A stretch of DNA of 64,000 nt from Bifidobacterium sp. ESL0728 (GTDB lineage Bacteria; Actinomycetota; Actinomycetes; Actinomycetales; Bifidobacteriaceae). Each line of letters starts with the position of its first letter. Position 1 is the stretch's first letter. The notes under the pieces are model-generated. The model saw only the letters and a program-made list of their open reading frames with translations, had not been told where the DNA came from and made no database searches. Made by a program: the position numbers and the translations under genes. The stretch is taken from assembly GCF_029392015.1 (NCBI RefSeq), contig NZ_CP113925.1, positions 1,426,001 through 1,490,000 on the forward strand, read 5' to 3'. This document shows positions 19,607 through 29,503 of the stretch, piece after piece.

Positions 19607-22486
19607 ATGACTACGGTTTCCCGTACACACACCGATGTCGAGCCTTCTGAGCCTCACAGCGACGAAGGTTCGGCTTCGGCCTACCTTCCCGGCGAAAATC
19701 TCGGAAAAGCCCGCAAACATTCCCCTAATGCAAATTCCATCAAGCAAAATGGTAAAGGGGATGTTGACGCGACGAACAAGAAAGATGGAGCAAACAGCCT
19801 CAATGGTTTTGCAGCCCAGCTCGATAATGTCCGATTCAGCTATGACGGCGGCAAAACGTGGGCTTTGAATGGCATCGATCTTACTATCCATAATGGCGAA
19901 CGAGTCTGCTTGGTCGGTCCGAACGGATCAGGCAAATCGACGCTGGCGCGTTTGATTGCAGGTCTTGCCGCGCCCGATGACGGCTCCGTGACTTTGCTGG
20001 GTTACGACGTATTCTCTTCGGGAACACCGCACAGCGACCTTTATCGCAAAGCGCGAAGGGATATCGGCGCGGTTTTCCAGAATCCCGCGGACCAGATCAT
20101 TACCACCGTGGTGGGCGACGATGTGGCGTTCGGCCCGGAAAACCTTGCCCTTGAACCCGACAACATTACCTCGCGGGTTACAGAATCCCTCGACGCGGTC
20201 GATATGCACGACTTCCTGTTTGACGACCCCTCGCGTATGAGCGGTGGCCAGCAGCAGCGCATTGCCATCGCCGGAATTCTGGCGATGCATCCCAAGATGA
20301 TCGTACTTGACGAGCCGACGGCGATGCTCGACATCGAAGCCCAACACGATGTATTACGCGTTCTTGACAACCTCCAGTGCTCCGGCACCACCATCGTTCA
20401 CGTCACTCACCGACCCGAGGAACTCAAGGCTGCCGATCGCATTCTGAGTCTCGAAAACGGGAGGCTTGTCGAACTTTCGCAGACGCAGGCCGCGTTGAAG
20501 CTTTCAGTGACCAACGCCGACGACACCGGCATGCTGAAACCCGACGGCCTTATCATCGAGGCAAATCCGGCAAATCCGAATGACAATGCAAGCAACAAAC
20601 CTGTGCATGCCGAAAACAGTTCGGCAAAAACCGCAACAAACCCTTCGGAGCAATCCGATCATTCTTCAACCCGAAAAGCCTGGCGCGACAACGATGCCGG
20701 CAAGGAAAGAGAACCTTCCGATTCTGCATTTCCCTCAGGTGAACCCGCCATCAGTTTCGAGCACGTATCATTCCGCTACCCCAAGGCCGACATCGACACA
20801 CTTCATGATTTTTCGATGAGTATCGAGCAGGGCGAAGTGGTCGCTATCATGGGCCGCAACGGAACCGGCAAATCTACACTGACCCGGCTGATGACTGCGT
20901 TATCGAAACCCGATAGTGGCACCATCAAAGTAGCTGGCATTGATTTGAATTCCATGTCAAGACGCGACAAGAAAGCGTTGCGTTCCAGTGTGGGGCTAGT
21001 GATGCAGCAGCCGGAGCACCAGCTGTTCGCCGAAACCGTACGGCAGGACGTGGCCTACGGGCCAGGCAACCAAGGCCTGCCACAGCAGGTGGTCGACCAG
21101 CGAGTAGACCGGGCATTGGCTTTGCTCGGTATCAGCGAACTCGCCGAACGTTCCCCCTTCTCGCTTTCGGGCGGGCAGCAGCGACTCGCCGCCATCGCCG
21201 GCATCATCGCCTGCGACCCACGTATTCTTATTTTGGACGAACCGACCGCCGGACTCGACGCGACGGCCAGCGAGCGCATCTACGCACTCGTCCGTACCCT
21301 CAACGCGCACGGCGTGACGATAGTCCTCATCACCCATTCCCGACGTCAGGCACGTCAGCTGGCCGACCGTGTCATCACTCTCGGCAAACCATTCGATGAT
21401 GGTAATGACGGAAACAACGTAACCGATAATTCCAATCGGAACGAAACCGCACAACAAACGTCGGAATCAAACGAAGACGGACAACGCGAAGATGCCGTGG
21501 AACATTCTTCGATCAATGAACATCAGGAATCATCCAAAGGCACCTCTAAAGCCAACCTAAACAAGCAATCCACCGACAAGCCTCGATCAACCGGCACGCA
21601 CGAAGCAGCAGCCGACAACGGTAACCGATCAACCGGCGTCCGCCAATCCGAGCGCAGCAGGCAATCCGCAGATAATGCCAACATCTCCAAAACCACCCAG
21701 CAAACGAGCATCATCGAACGTCTTGACCCGAGAGTGAAACTGGTCGTGTTCCTTGTGCTGATGTTCACGTCGTTCATGGTCAGTTCCCTGCCACAACTCG
21801 GCCTGACCGCGCTGATGGTCATCGTTCTTGCGGCCGCTGCGAAACTTGGCCCGAAACGTCTGTTCCGTTCGATGCGCGGATTTTTGGTATTGCTTTTGGT
21901 GATGGGTATCATCAACATGCTCTTCGTGCGTACCGGCAAACCTCTGGTGACTTTCTGGAATTTCCCGATCACCGACGAAGGCGTGATGGCCGCGGTACTC
22001 TATACCTGCCGTTTCGGACTGGTCATTCTGCTGGGTATCATCCTGCTGCAGACCACCACACCCACGGCACTGACCGACGGATTCGGCTCCCTGCTTTCCC
22101 CGCTGCGCCGACTGGGCTTGCATACCCAGGAACTGGCTTTGGTGATGAGCCTCGCACTCCGTTTCCTGCCGACACTGGCCGACGAGGCGCACAACATCAT
22201 GGACGCGCAGGCGGCACGTGGCGGCAGCATCGAAACCGGCTCCCCCACCAAACGAATCAAGGCGATAGTCGCCATCATCGTCCCGATCTTCGCCGGCGCG
22301 CTGCGCCATTCGGACAACCTTTCGCTCGCGCTTGACGCTCGCAGCTATGAGGAAGGCATTCATCGCACCCACTGGCATGCCATGCGCATCAGGGGCAAGG
22401 ATGTGGTCTTCGTCATCCTGTGCGCACTCTATCTTGCGGTGCTGCTGAGTCTTAAAACCGGGATTCTTTCGGTGGTGAGGTTATAG
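19607..22486 (+). CDS. Fused ECF transporter energizing protein (ATPase-ATPase-EcfT)
   Basis: One 959-residue chain carries two complete ABC ATPase domains and the transmembrane coupling subunit. The first ATPase has GPNGSGKSTLARL near residue 105 and signature MSGGQQQRIAIAG; the second has GRNGTGKSTLTRL near residue 416 and LSGGQQRLAAIAG with LILDEPTAGLDA. From about residue 700 it continues as EcfT: LDPRVKLVVFLVLMFTSF, several helices, and ALRFLPTLADEAHNIMDAQAARGG, containing the ARG coupling motif. Long polar linkers rich in Asn/Ser/Glu (about 295-375 and 600-700) join the domains. Next to RibU it would power riboflavin uptake, and it could serve other S components. Confidence 0.93.
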   Translation: MTTVSRTHTDVEPSEPHSDEGSASAYLPGENLGKARKHSPNANSIKQNGKGDVDATNKKDGANSLNGFAAQLDNVRFSYDGGKTWALNGIDLTIHNGERVCLVGPNGSGKSTLARLIAGLAAPDDGSVTLLGYDVFSSGTPHSDLYRKARRDIGAVFQNPADQIITTVVGDDVAFGPENLALEPDNITSRVTESLDAVDMHDFLFDDPSRMSGGQQQRIAIAGILAMHPKMIVLDEPTAMLDIEAQHDVLRVLDNLQCSGTTIVHVTHRPEELKAADRILSLENGRLVELSQTQAALKLSVTNADDTGMLKPDGLIIEANPANPNDNASNKPVHAENSSAKTATNPSEQSDHSSTRKAWRDNDAGKEREPSDSAFPSGEPAISFEHVSFRYPKADIDTLHDFSMSIEQGEVVAIMGRNGTGKSTLTRLMTALSKPDSGTIKVAGIDLNSMSRRDKKALRSSVGLVMQQPEHQLFAETVRQDVAYGPGNQGLPQQVVDQRVDRALALLGISELAERSPFSLSGGQQRLAAIAGIIACDPRILILDEPTAGLDATASERIYALVRTLNAHGVTIVLITHSRRQARQLADRVITLGKPFDDGNDGNNVTDNSNRNETAQQTSESNEDGQREDAVEHSSINEHQESSKGTSKANLNKQSTDKPRSTGTHEAAADNGNRSTGVRQSERSRQSADNANISKTTQQTSIIERLDPRVKLVVFLVLMFTSFMVSSLPQLGLTALMVIVLAAAAKLGPKRLFRSMRGFLVLLLVMGIINMLFVRTGKPLVTFWNFPITDEGVMAAVLYTCRFGLVILLGIILLQTTTPTALTDGFGSLLSPLRRLGLHTQELALVMSLALRFLPTLADEAHNIMDAQAARGGSIETGSPTKRIKAIVAIIVPIFAGALRHSDNLSLALDARSYEEGIHRTHWHAMRIRGKDVVFVILCALYLAVLLSLKTGILSVVRL

Positions 22487-22622
22487 ACAAATTCCATAAA
22501 ATCTTCGTGCGACAGCAACAAAACGAGGGACAAATTCATCTCTTTCGCGACGTTATTTACCAAATCCTGATAGAGTGGGATTGAGCTTCATCTCAAACTG
22601 TTTTGCCTATCAAGGAGACGAT

Positions 22623-23969
22623 ATGCACGCACCACGTAACACCGCGATAGAACCATTCGCCATCGAACACGCCAGTGTAGCCACCGGCGACGAGGATGGT
22701 CGCGTCTTAAACGACACTACCGTCGTGGTCGACGGCCTGGGCAAGATTCGCAAACTCGGGCCCTCAAACGCGGTCATAGTACCTCCTGGCTACCACCGCC
22801 TCGACGGCACCGGCAAATTCGTCTCCCCCGGCATGATCAACGGCCATACCCATACCTTCTCGCAAGGCAAGCCGCTCGACCCCAAGGGCAGCACTCCCGA
22901 AGGCCAGCGCAAAACCGCGAAAATCATGCATTCCGCCCCAGGCAAGCTCTTCATGTACGAGACCAGCAAGTCCAACATCATGACGCTGCTGAACTCTGGA
23001 GTCACCACGATCCGCACCGTCGGCGACGTCGGCTATGAAGTCATCGCCATTCGTGACCGAATCAACTCAGGAAAGATGGTCGGCCCGCGCATCATGGCCT
23101 CCGGCCCGATGCTCGCGATTCCCGACGGCCACGGCGCACCGCTGGTCGCCATGGAAAGCTCGACTCCCGAGGAAGCCCGCAGCGAAGCCGAATACAGCAT
23201 CGACCATGGCGTCAATGCGTTGAAAATCGCGGCCACCGGTGGCGTCACCGATTCTCAGGTGCTTGGCGAGGCCGGCGCCCCGCAAATGACGGTCGAACAG
23301 ATGCGCGCCATCTGTGAGGCCGCGCATGCCAACGACATCATCGTCGCCGCCCATGCGCAAAGCGAGGAAGGAGTTCGCCGTGCCCTGAAAGCCGGCGTCG
23401 ACACCATCGAGCACGGTTGCACGCTGGACGACGAGCTGACCGAACTCTTCCTGAACAACCCGAACTCGCTGCGCGGTTTCAGCGCATTGGAACCCACACT
23501 TTCCGCGGGTCTGCCGATGAAATACCTTTCGCAGGAAACACTCAATATGACCGACATCCAGATGGAGAATTCAGTGCCCGTGATCGAGGGCATGGTCAAC
23601 GGCGCGAAGCAGGCGCACGAAGCCGGCATCAAGGTCGGCGTCGGCACTGACTCCGCAATGCCCTTCGTGCCGCAGTACGGCACCTGGCGCGAGATGGCGT
23701 TGCTGGTTCGTTTCGCCGGATTCACCCCTGCCGAAGCATTCCACGCCGGCACGCAGGTCACCGCCGAAATCCTTGGCTTAAGCGAAGTCACCGGTTCGTT
23801 GGAAGTGGGCAAGTCCGCCGATCTGCTGGTACTTGAAGAAAACCCGGTCGACAATCTGCGCACCCTCGAAAAGCCACTGCTTGTGGTCGCAGCTGGCCAC
23901 CCGATCTTCCATCCCCGGGTCGATCGCTTCGAAGAGATGGAAGCCCAGCTGGATGAGGCTTACAAGTAA
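22623..23969 (+). CDS. Amidohydrolase family metal-dependent hydrolase
   Basis: A 449-residue amidohydrolase of the imidazolonepropionase/Xaa-Pro dipeptidase-like group; substrate unknown. Metal ligands are visible: GHTHTF (HxH), a Lys in ALKIAATGGV, His in IVAAHAQSEEG, His in TIEHGCTLDD, and Asp in VGVGTDSAMPF. The C-terminal beta-sandwich segment SLEVGKSADLLVLEENPVDN is typical. The start is ATG 22623 with AAGGAGA upstream; an earlier in-frame start at 22575 lacks a site. It is a single-gene unit with a strong terminator. Confidence 0.88.
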   Translation: MHAPRNTAIEPFAIEHASVATGDEDGRVLNDTTVVVDGLGKIRKLGPSNAVIVPPGYHRLDGTGKFVSPGMINGHTHTFSQGKPLDPKGSTPEGQRKTAKIMHSAPGKLFMYETSKSNIMTLLNSGVTTIRTVGDVGYEVIAIRDRINSGKMVGPRIMASGPMLAIPDGHGAPLVAMESSTPEEARSEAEYSIDHGVNALKIAATGGVTDSQVLGEAGAPQMTVEQMRAICEAAHANDIIVAAHAQSEEGVRRALKAGVDTIEHGCTLDDELTELFLNNPNSLRGFSALEPTLSAGLPMKYLSQETLNMTDIQMENSVPVIEGMVNGAKQAHEAGIKVGVGTDSAMPFVPQYGTWREMALLVRFAGFTPAEAFHAGTQVTAEILGLSEVTGSLEVGKSADLLVLEENPVDNLRTLEKPLLVVAAGHPIFHPRVDRFEEMEAQLDEAYK

Positions 23970-23997
23970 AATCCGATTCGTTTAGAGCAAAACCAGG

Positions 23998-24036
23998 AAA
24001 TCCGCCCCCGATACATTTGTTGGGGGCGGATTTTCT
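23998..24036 (+). terminator. rho-independent terminator after the amidohydrolase gene
   Basis: AAATCCGCCCCC (23998-24009) pairs exactly with GGGGGCGGATTT (24022-24033), with a T run within and after the stem. Confidence 0.88.
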
Positions 24037-24158
24037 GTAGTTGACTAATATGGGATCCATATCGATCGCCAAATCCGATGTATCACAATCATCAAATCAT
24101 AGCGACAAATGGAATCCACATCCAAACGTTACAAGGAAAAGGAAAATCCAAGAGGGAC

Positions 24159-25151
24159 TCAGCGATGCGCATTGTCCTTGAGAGGCTCGCCGTTGACGTA
24201 ACGGCGCACGTTGGCTACAGCGATATCGACGATATGGGCATCGTTGCTGGCCAGATGGCTGCCGCCGGCGACATGCGGGGTCATGATGCAACGCGGTGCG
24301 TCCCAAAGCGGATGAGACTCGGGCAACGGCTCCGTTTCGAAAACATCAAGTCCTGCGCCTCGAATGATATGGCGATTCAAGGCATCGGCCAGAGCATCGT
24401 CATCTACCGCATCGCCACGCCCGCCGTTGATGACGATGGCATCTTTCTTGAGCAGGGCAAGCCTGCGCGCGTCCATAAGGTGGTGGGTATCGGCGGCCCT
24501 CGGCAATGAAAGCGCGGCTACATCGGCCTGCGGCAACAGTGCATCCAACTCATCGAATCCATGCATCTCATCGATACCATCGACGGGCTTGTCGGCACTG
24601 CGACGCACGCCGACAGTATGCATCCCCGCGCCCTTGGCAAGGCCCGCGAAATGCGATCCGATGTCGCCGGTGCCGATGACCAAGGCAGTCGCACCGTTCG
24701 GGCTGAGTACCGTCCCCTCGTCCTTCCATTGATGCGCCGACTGATCGCGAACATAAAGTGTAAAGTTCTTCATCAGCGCCCACATCATGGCAATCATGTG
24801 TTCGCCTACGGATTGGCCATAGGCGCCTGTGGCGCTGGTAATCTTCACGCCTTCCGGCAACAAACCCGGCTTGATATAGGCATCGACACCCGCACTCCAG
24901 GTCTGCAACCACTCGAGACTGGTGAATTGGTCGGCGATGGCCGGGTCGAAATTGCCCAGCACCGCCGTTGCTTTTCCGCGCAGCTCCTCAGGAATCTGCG
25001 CTTTCACCTTCATGTCGCCATAATGTTCAGGATCACCGCAGAATTCAATGGGCACATCGCCCGCAGCCTCGATGAACCGCTGCCTGTCCTGTCCGTCAAC
25101 GGGTATGCAGTTGACGATAAGTTTCTTAACCTTGCTTGTTTCCCCTGTCAT
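24159..25151 (-). CDS. D-isomer specific 2-hydroxyacid dehydrogenase
   Basis: NAD(P)-dependent 2-hydroxyacid dehydrogenase, exact substrate unknown. The Rossmann motif ALVIGTGDIGSHFAGLAKGAG is in the middle, INGGRGDAVDDDALADAL carries the conserved Arg/Gly region, and LDVFETEPLPESHPLW and MTPHVAGGS supply the catalytic Glu and His. It has 330 residues. The start is ATG 25151, with AAGGAG ending 5 bases upstream; the GTG two codons earlier is less well placed. No obvious operon partner. Confidence 0.88.
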   Translation of the reverse strand: MTGETSKVKKLIVNCIPVDGQDRQRFIEAAGDVPIEFCGDPEHYGDMKVKAQIPEELRGKATAVLGNFDPAIADQFTSLEWLQTWSAGVDAYIKPGLLPEGVKITSATGAYGQSVGEHMIAMMWALMKNFTLYVRDQSAHQWKDEGTVLSPNGATALVIGTGDIGSHFAGLAKGAGMHTVGVRRSADKPVDGIDEMHGFDELDALLPQADVAALSLPRAADTHHLMDARRLALLKKDAIVINGGRGDAVDDDALADALNRHIIRGAGLDVFETEPLPESHPLWDAPRCIMTPHVAGGSHLASNDAHIVDIAVANVRRYVNGEPLKDNAHR

Positions 25152-25225
25152 GGCCACTCCTTATCAATGACGATATGAATTATTCTTCAATAATCTTAAT
25201 CGTTTTTTGATTATTTGTCTCGACT

Positions 25226-26626
25226 TCAGCCGGAATTGTCACCTGGTTCTTTTCGTCTTTTGGCAGCATCCCCATGAAGAATCTCGCGAATCCTCTCCAG
25301 CCTCGGCCCGACCTCACGCTCGTAGCCACGGTCGTTGGGATGATAATATTCATGCCCTACCAGCTCGTCTGGCATGTATTGCTGTGTGGCAATGGCTCCC
25401 GGTACGTCGTGCGCGTAGATATAGCCGTCCTTGTTGCCCCAGTCCTTCATCAGCTTGGTCGGCGCGTTTCTCAGCCACAACGGCACCTGGCCGATCATGC
25501 CGGCATCCACATCGGCAAGCGCCTGATTGATGGCATTGTAGCTGGCATTCGACTTGGGAGCCGTGGCCACGGCGATGACCGCCTCGGAAAGGATGATCCG
25601 CGCCTCGGGCATGCCGACCATGGCCACCGCCTGTGCCGCAGCGACGGTGAGTTGCAAAATCTGAGGAGCGGCCATGCCGACTTCCTCGGCCGAGGCAATC
25701 ATGATACGGCGAGCGATGAAACGCGGATCCTCCCCCGCCCGCAACATCCGCGCCAGATAGTGCAACGCGGCGTCCGGGTCCGAGCCCCTCATCGATTTGA
25801 TGAAGGCGGAGGCGACATCGTAATGGTCGTCACCGTCCTTGTCGTAACGCACGGTGGCCGAATCCATGACCTTCGAGACAATATCGGGGGTGATGATTGG
25901 CTTGCGAGCGCCCTTCTTGCGTTCTTTGTCGCCGGTGACGGCACCCGCCGCAGCCTCGAGAATGGTCAGAGTCTTGCGTCCGTCTCCTCCGGCCATACGG
26001 ATGATCTCATTGACCGCTTCATCGGTTGCCTTGACTTCGCCCTTGAGACCGTGTTCACTTTCCAGCGCACGGGTAATCAACGTTTTCAGGTCGTCGGGTT
26101 CCAGTGATTCGAGCTTCACGACCACCGACCGGCTCAGCAACGGCTTGTTGATGGAGAAACTCGGGTTCTCCGTGGTCGCCCCGATGAAGGTGACATCGCG
26201 GTTCTCGACGCTCGGAAGCAACGCGTCCTGCTGGGATTTGGAGAAGCGGTGCACCTCGTCGATGAACAGCACCGTCTCGCGCCCTTGTGTCACCAACCGT
26301 TCGTGGGCACGTTCCAGCACGGCACGCACATCCTTGACGCCGGAGGTGACGGCGGAAAGCTCCTCGAAATCACGTCCGGATTGCTGCGCGACGATATAGG
26401 CCAGCGTGGTCTTACCGACCCCCGGAGGACCGAACAGGATAATCGAGCTCGGCGCGGTCAATGATCCTTTCGACGCAGGGCTGGCAAGTCTGCGCAAAGG
26501 GGAACCTTCACCCAACACCTGGTGCTGCCCCACGACCTCATCGAGCGTCGTCGGCCGCATCCGCACGGCAAGCGGGCGGGTCACGTCTTCGGGCGCATCG
26601 GCGGCGCTGAACAGATCTTCGGTCAT
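25226..26626 (-). CDS. rarA: Replication-associated recombination protein A (RarA/MgsA)
   Basis: AAA+ ATPase acting at stalled replication forks, related to clamp loaders. Walker A is FGPPGVGKTTLAYIVAQQSG, Walker B is LFIDEVHRFSKSQQD, sensor 1 is IGATTENPSF, and the C-terminal tetramerisation part includes SDPDAALHYLARMLRAGEDP. Length is the usual 466. The ATG at 26626 has AAGG upstream. A LexA-type palindrome lies 21 bp before the start, which fits a repair role and suggests SOS control. Confidence 0.93.
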   Translation of the reverse strand: MTEDLFSAADAPEDVTRPLAVRMRPTTLDEVVGQHQVLGEGSPLRRLASPASKGSLTAPSSIILFGPPGVGKTTLAYIVAQQSGRDFEELSAVTSGVKDVRAVLERAHERLVTQGRETVLFIDEVHRFSKSQQDALLPSVENRDVTFIGATTENPSFSINKPLLSRSVVVKLESLEPDDLKTLITRALESEHGLKGEVKATDEAVNEIIRMAGGDGRKTLTILEAAAGAVTGDKERKKGARKPIITPDIVSKVMDSATVRYDKDGDDHYDVASAFIKSMRGSDPDAALHYLARMLRAGEDPRFIARRIMIASAEEVGMAAPQILQLTVAAAQAVAMVGMPEARIILSEAVIAVATAPKSNASYNAINQALADVDAGMIGQVPLWLRNAPTKLMKDWGNKDGYIYAHDVPGAIATQQYMPDELVGHEYYHPNDRGYEREVGPRLERIREILHGDAAKRRKEPGDNSG

Positions 26627-26647
26627 ACCTTCACCTTACCCCATCAT

Positions 26648-26663
26648 TCGAACATTTGTTCGT
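26648..26663. promoter_or_regulatory. LexA (SOS) box upstream of rarA
   Basis: TCGAACATTTGTTCGT matches the Gram-positive/actinobacterial SOS box pattern CGAAC-N4-GTTCG exactly. A second palindrome, GTTCGAAC, lies at 26670-26677. Both are in the rarA promoter region. Confidence 0.65.
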
Positions 26664-26832
26664 ATATCCGTTCGAACAGTTGATATCGTTCAAGTTTACC
26701 TATTCCGAATCCAAATCAACTCATGAACCAGCACAGGCCGGACCATACGTCGGCCTGCCGTCAAATTGTTTTCATCATGGAATTGAGCCGAGCCGCCAAA
26801 CGCAAGAATCCAGAAACAAAGGTAGCTAAAAT

Positions 26833-29403
26833 TCAGTCAAGTCCGTCGTTGCTGACGCGGTAATCCACGAAGACCACCTCGCCGCTTTCCTGCGTGGCGT
26901 CGAGATCGACGGTGCCGGTGATGGCCCAATCATAGTCACCGTCGGAATCGTCGATGATCTGCCGCACCTTCCACGTATGCTCCTTGGCCTCGTTTCGATC
27001 ATCCAAGATGAAAAGATCGCCGCTACGGGCCTTCTGGTCGATGCCTACATACTCGTGCTCGTCGTAGTAATCGTCGAGCGCGTCCTCCCATTCGTGCACG
27101 CCGTAGCCCCAGTCCTTATCGAGCGCGCCAAGCTCCTCCGGCCTGTCCTGATCCATAAGCTGGATGCGGCGGAACATGGCGTTGCGGATGAGCACGATCA
27201 GGCCTCGCCTATCCTCTACCACGGCAGCCTTGCCACCAGGTGCAGCAGCAGTAAGCCCAGCGCTTTCGGCGTCAGCTGCCGTCTCACTACCAGCGTTTTC
27301 CCATTCGTCTACGAGGCTGGAATCGACGGAACGCACGACCACACGCAGCCATGAGATGATGTCTTCCAGTTCGTCGTTGCGTTTCTCGACAGGAACGGTA
27401 CGGGCGAGCGATCGGTAGGCGTCGGAAAGGTAGCGCAGAAGCGTGCCTTCGCTCCGCGCGATGTTGTAACGGGCGATGTAGCCGGTGAAATCACTGGCCG
27501 TCTCCACCATGTCGCGCACCACGGATTTGGGGCTCAACTCGTAGTCATTGGCCCACGGCACGTCGTGGCGGTATTCATCGAAAGCGGCGTCAAGCATTTC
27601 CTCGAGCGGCTTCGGCCAAGTGACCTCCTGCAGCTTGTCGATTCGTTCGTCGTAGTCAAGTCCATCGGCCTTCATCTCGGCCATCGCTTTGTCGCGCGCC
27701 TGCCGTTGTTGGGCTTTCAAAACCTGCTTCGGATCTTCGAGCGTCGCTTCGACCATCGAAATGACGTCGAGCGCGTAGGTGTCGGATTCCGGGTCGAGCA
27801 GTTCCAGCGCTGCCAAAAGAAACGGCGAAAGCGGCTGGTCGAGCGCGAAATTGTCCGGTACATCGACGGCCAGGAAGTAATCCTTGCCACCGCGACCATT
27901 GTCCTCGGCCTCGATGAAAGACGAGTCGAACATGGTCTGGAAGATCTCGTCGGCCCGCTCGTGCAGATACTCTTTCTGTTCCGGGGTCTGCGAGGAATCG
28001 TCGATAAGCTTGTCGATACGGGCTCGTGCGTCGCCGCCCTGCGCCACTTCGTTCAAGACCATGGAATGGCTGATTTTCATATGCGGCATCAGCGTCTCCG
28101 GCGCGGCTTCGATGAGTTTGTCGAACGTACCTTCGTTCCAGGTGACGAAGCCCTCCTGTGGCTTCTTGCGCTTGATTTTCTTGAGCTTCTTCGGGTCGCC
28201 GTTGGCCTTGGCAATGGCCCGCGCGTTTTCAATCTCGAATTCGGGGGCCTCGGCCACCACCAACCCTTCGGTGTCGAAGCCCATGCGTCCGGCACGTCCG
28301 GCGATCTGATGGAATTCACGGGCACGCAGCCTTCGCATCTTGAACCCATCGAATTTGGTGAGCTGGGTCAAGACAACGGAATGAATCGGCACGTTGATAC
28401 CCACGCCAAGCGTATCGGTTCCACAGATGACCGGCAACAGCCCTTGCTGGGCCAGTTGTTCGACCAGGCGCCGGTAGCGCGGCAGCATACCTGCGTGATG
28501 AATGCCGACGCCGGTACGCAACAGCCGTTGTAGGATCTTGCCGAACGCCGTGCTGAAGCGCGTACCCTTGATGGCTTCGGTGATGGCCTTGCGCTGTTCC
28601 TTGCTGGAAACGCCGGTGCTGGCGAGCGCCTGCGCGGTTTCCAGCGCCGCATCCTGCGAAAAATGAACGACATAGATAGGGGTATCGCCACGATTGAAGA
28701 GCAGTTCGACAGTGCCGGCAAGCTGTTTATCGGTATATTCGTAGCTCAATGGAACCGGCCTCGGCGCATCGTCGATAACGTCCACATCACGTCGGGTCAT
28801 ATCCTCGAGTTTGTCTGCGATGGCATTGACATTGCCGAGCGTCGCACTCATCAGAAGAAATTGAGTTTTCGGCAACGTCAGCAGTGGCACCTGCCAGGCC
28901 CACCCGCGATCGGCGTCCCCGTAATAATGGAACTCGTCCATCGCCACGCAGCCAATATCAGCGTTTATTCCCTCGCGCAACGCTTGGTTGGCCAGAATCT
29001 CAGCGGTGCAGCAGATGATCGGCGCATCGGAATTGATGCTGGTATCGCCAGTAATCATGCCAACATTATCGCGGCCAAAAGCTTCGACCAGATCGAAGAA
29101 TTTCTCGGAAACCAACGCCTTGATGGGCGCTGTGTAATACGAACGTCGCCCGGTGCACAACGCCGCGAAATGCATGCCCAGAGCCACCAGCGACTTGCCG
29201 GAACCGGTCGGCGTGCTCAGAATGACATGGTCGCCGGCCAAAAGGTCCATGACCGCCTCTTCCTGGTGCGGCCAGGGATCGATGCCCTTGACATCTTTCA
29301 CCCACTCAAAGAACCTGTCATAAATCTCGTCGGCATCGATATTGCGTTTCTCGTCCCCGCTGCCATCCCAGCTAGGCGCCAACTCCCCTAAACTCTGTGT
29401 CAT
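26833..29403 (-). CDS. DEAD/DEAH-box RNA helicase with DUF3516 (Ski2-like)
   Basis: Superfamily 2 helicase of 856 residues. Motif I is STPTGSGKSLVALG, motif II is AMDEFHYYGDADRGWAW, motif III is LLMSATLGN, and the helicase C domain includes GIHHAGMLPRYRRLVEQLAQ and HQIAGRAGRMG (motif VI). The C-terminal half (about residues 400-856) corresponds to DUF3516. Probable role in RNA processing or turnover. It starts at ATG 29403. The upstream region contains the long inverted repeat described separately. Confidence 0.88.
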   Translation of the reverse strand: MTQSLGELAPSWDGSGDEKRNIDADEIYDRFFEWVKDVKGIDPWPHQEEAVMDLLAGDHVILSTPTGSGKSLVALGMHFAALCTGRRSYYTAPIKALVSEKFFDLVEAFGRDNVGMITGDTSINSDAPIICCTAEILANQALREGINADIGCVAMDEFHYYGDADRGWAWQVPLLTLPKTQFLLMSATLGNVNAIADKLEDMTRRDVDVIDDAPRPVPLSYEYTDKQLAGTVELLFNRGDTPIYVVHFSQDAALETAQALASTGVSSKEQRKAITEAIKGTRFSTAFGKILQRLLRTGVGIHHAGMLPRYRRLVEQLAQQGLLPVICGTDTLGVGINVPIHSVVLTQLTKFDGFKMRRLRAREFHQIAGRAGRMGFDTEGLVVAEAPEFEIENARAIAKANGDPKKLKKIKRKKPQEGFVTWNEGTFDKLIEAAPETLMPHMKISHSMVLNEVAQGGDARARIDKLIDDSSQTPEQKEYLHERADEIFQTMFDSSFIEAEDNGRGGKDYFLAVDVPDNFALDQPLSPFLLAALELLDPESDTYALDVISMVEATLEDPKQVLKAQQRQARDKAMAEMKADGLDYDERIDKLQEVTWPKPLEEMLDAAFDEYRHDVPWANDYELSPKSVVRDMVETASDFTGYIARYNIARSEGTLLRYLSDAYRSLARTVPVEKRNDELEDIISWLRVVVRSVDSSLVDEWENAGSETAADAESAGLTAAAPGGKAAVVEDRRGLIVLIRNAMFRRIQLMDQDRPEELGALDKDWGYGVHEWEDALDDYYDEHEYVGIDQKARSGDLFILDDRNEAKEHTWKVRQIIDDSDGDYDWAITGTVDLDATQESGEVVFVDYRVSNDGLD

Positions 29404-29503
29404 AACCCCAACTCTATCGTCCGCTCGCTACTCTTCATTTTATTTCAACACCGAAGAGCTAACTTCTAAACAATTCATGCAACAAACCAATTTTACGAAA
29501 CGA

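Noticed and set aside
26670..26677. GTTCGA-like sequence as part of a tRNA T-arm
   Set aside because: No cloverleaf can be drawn around it; it is a palindrome in the rarA promoter.
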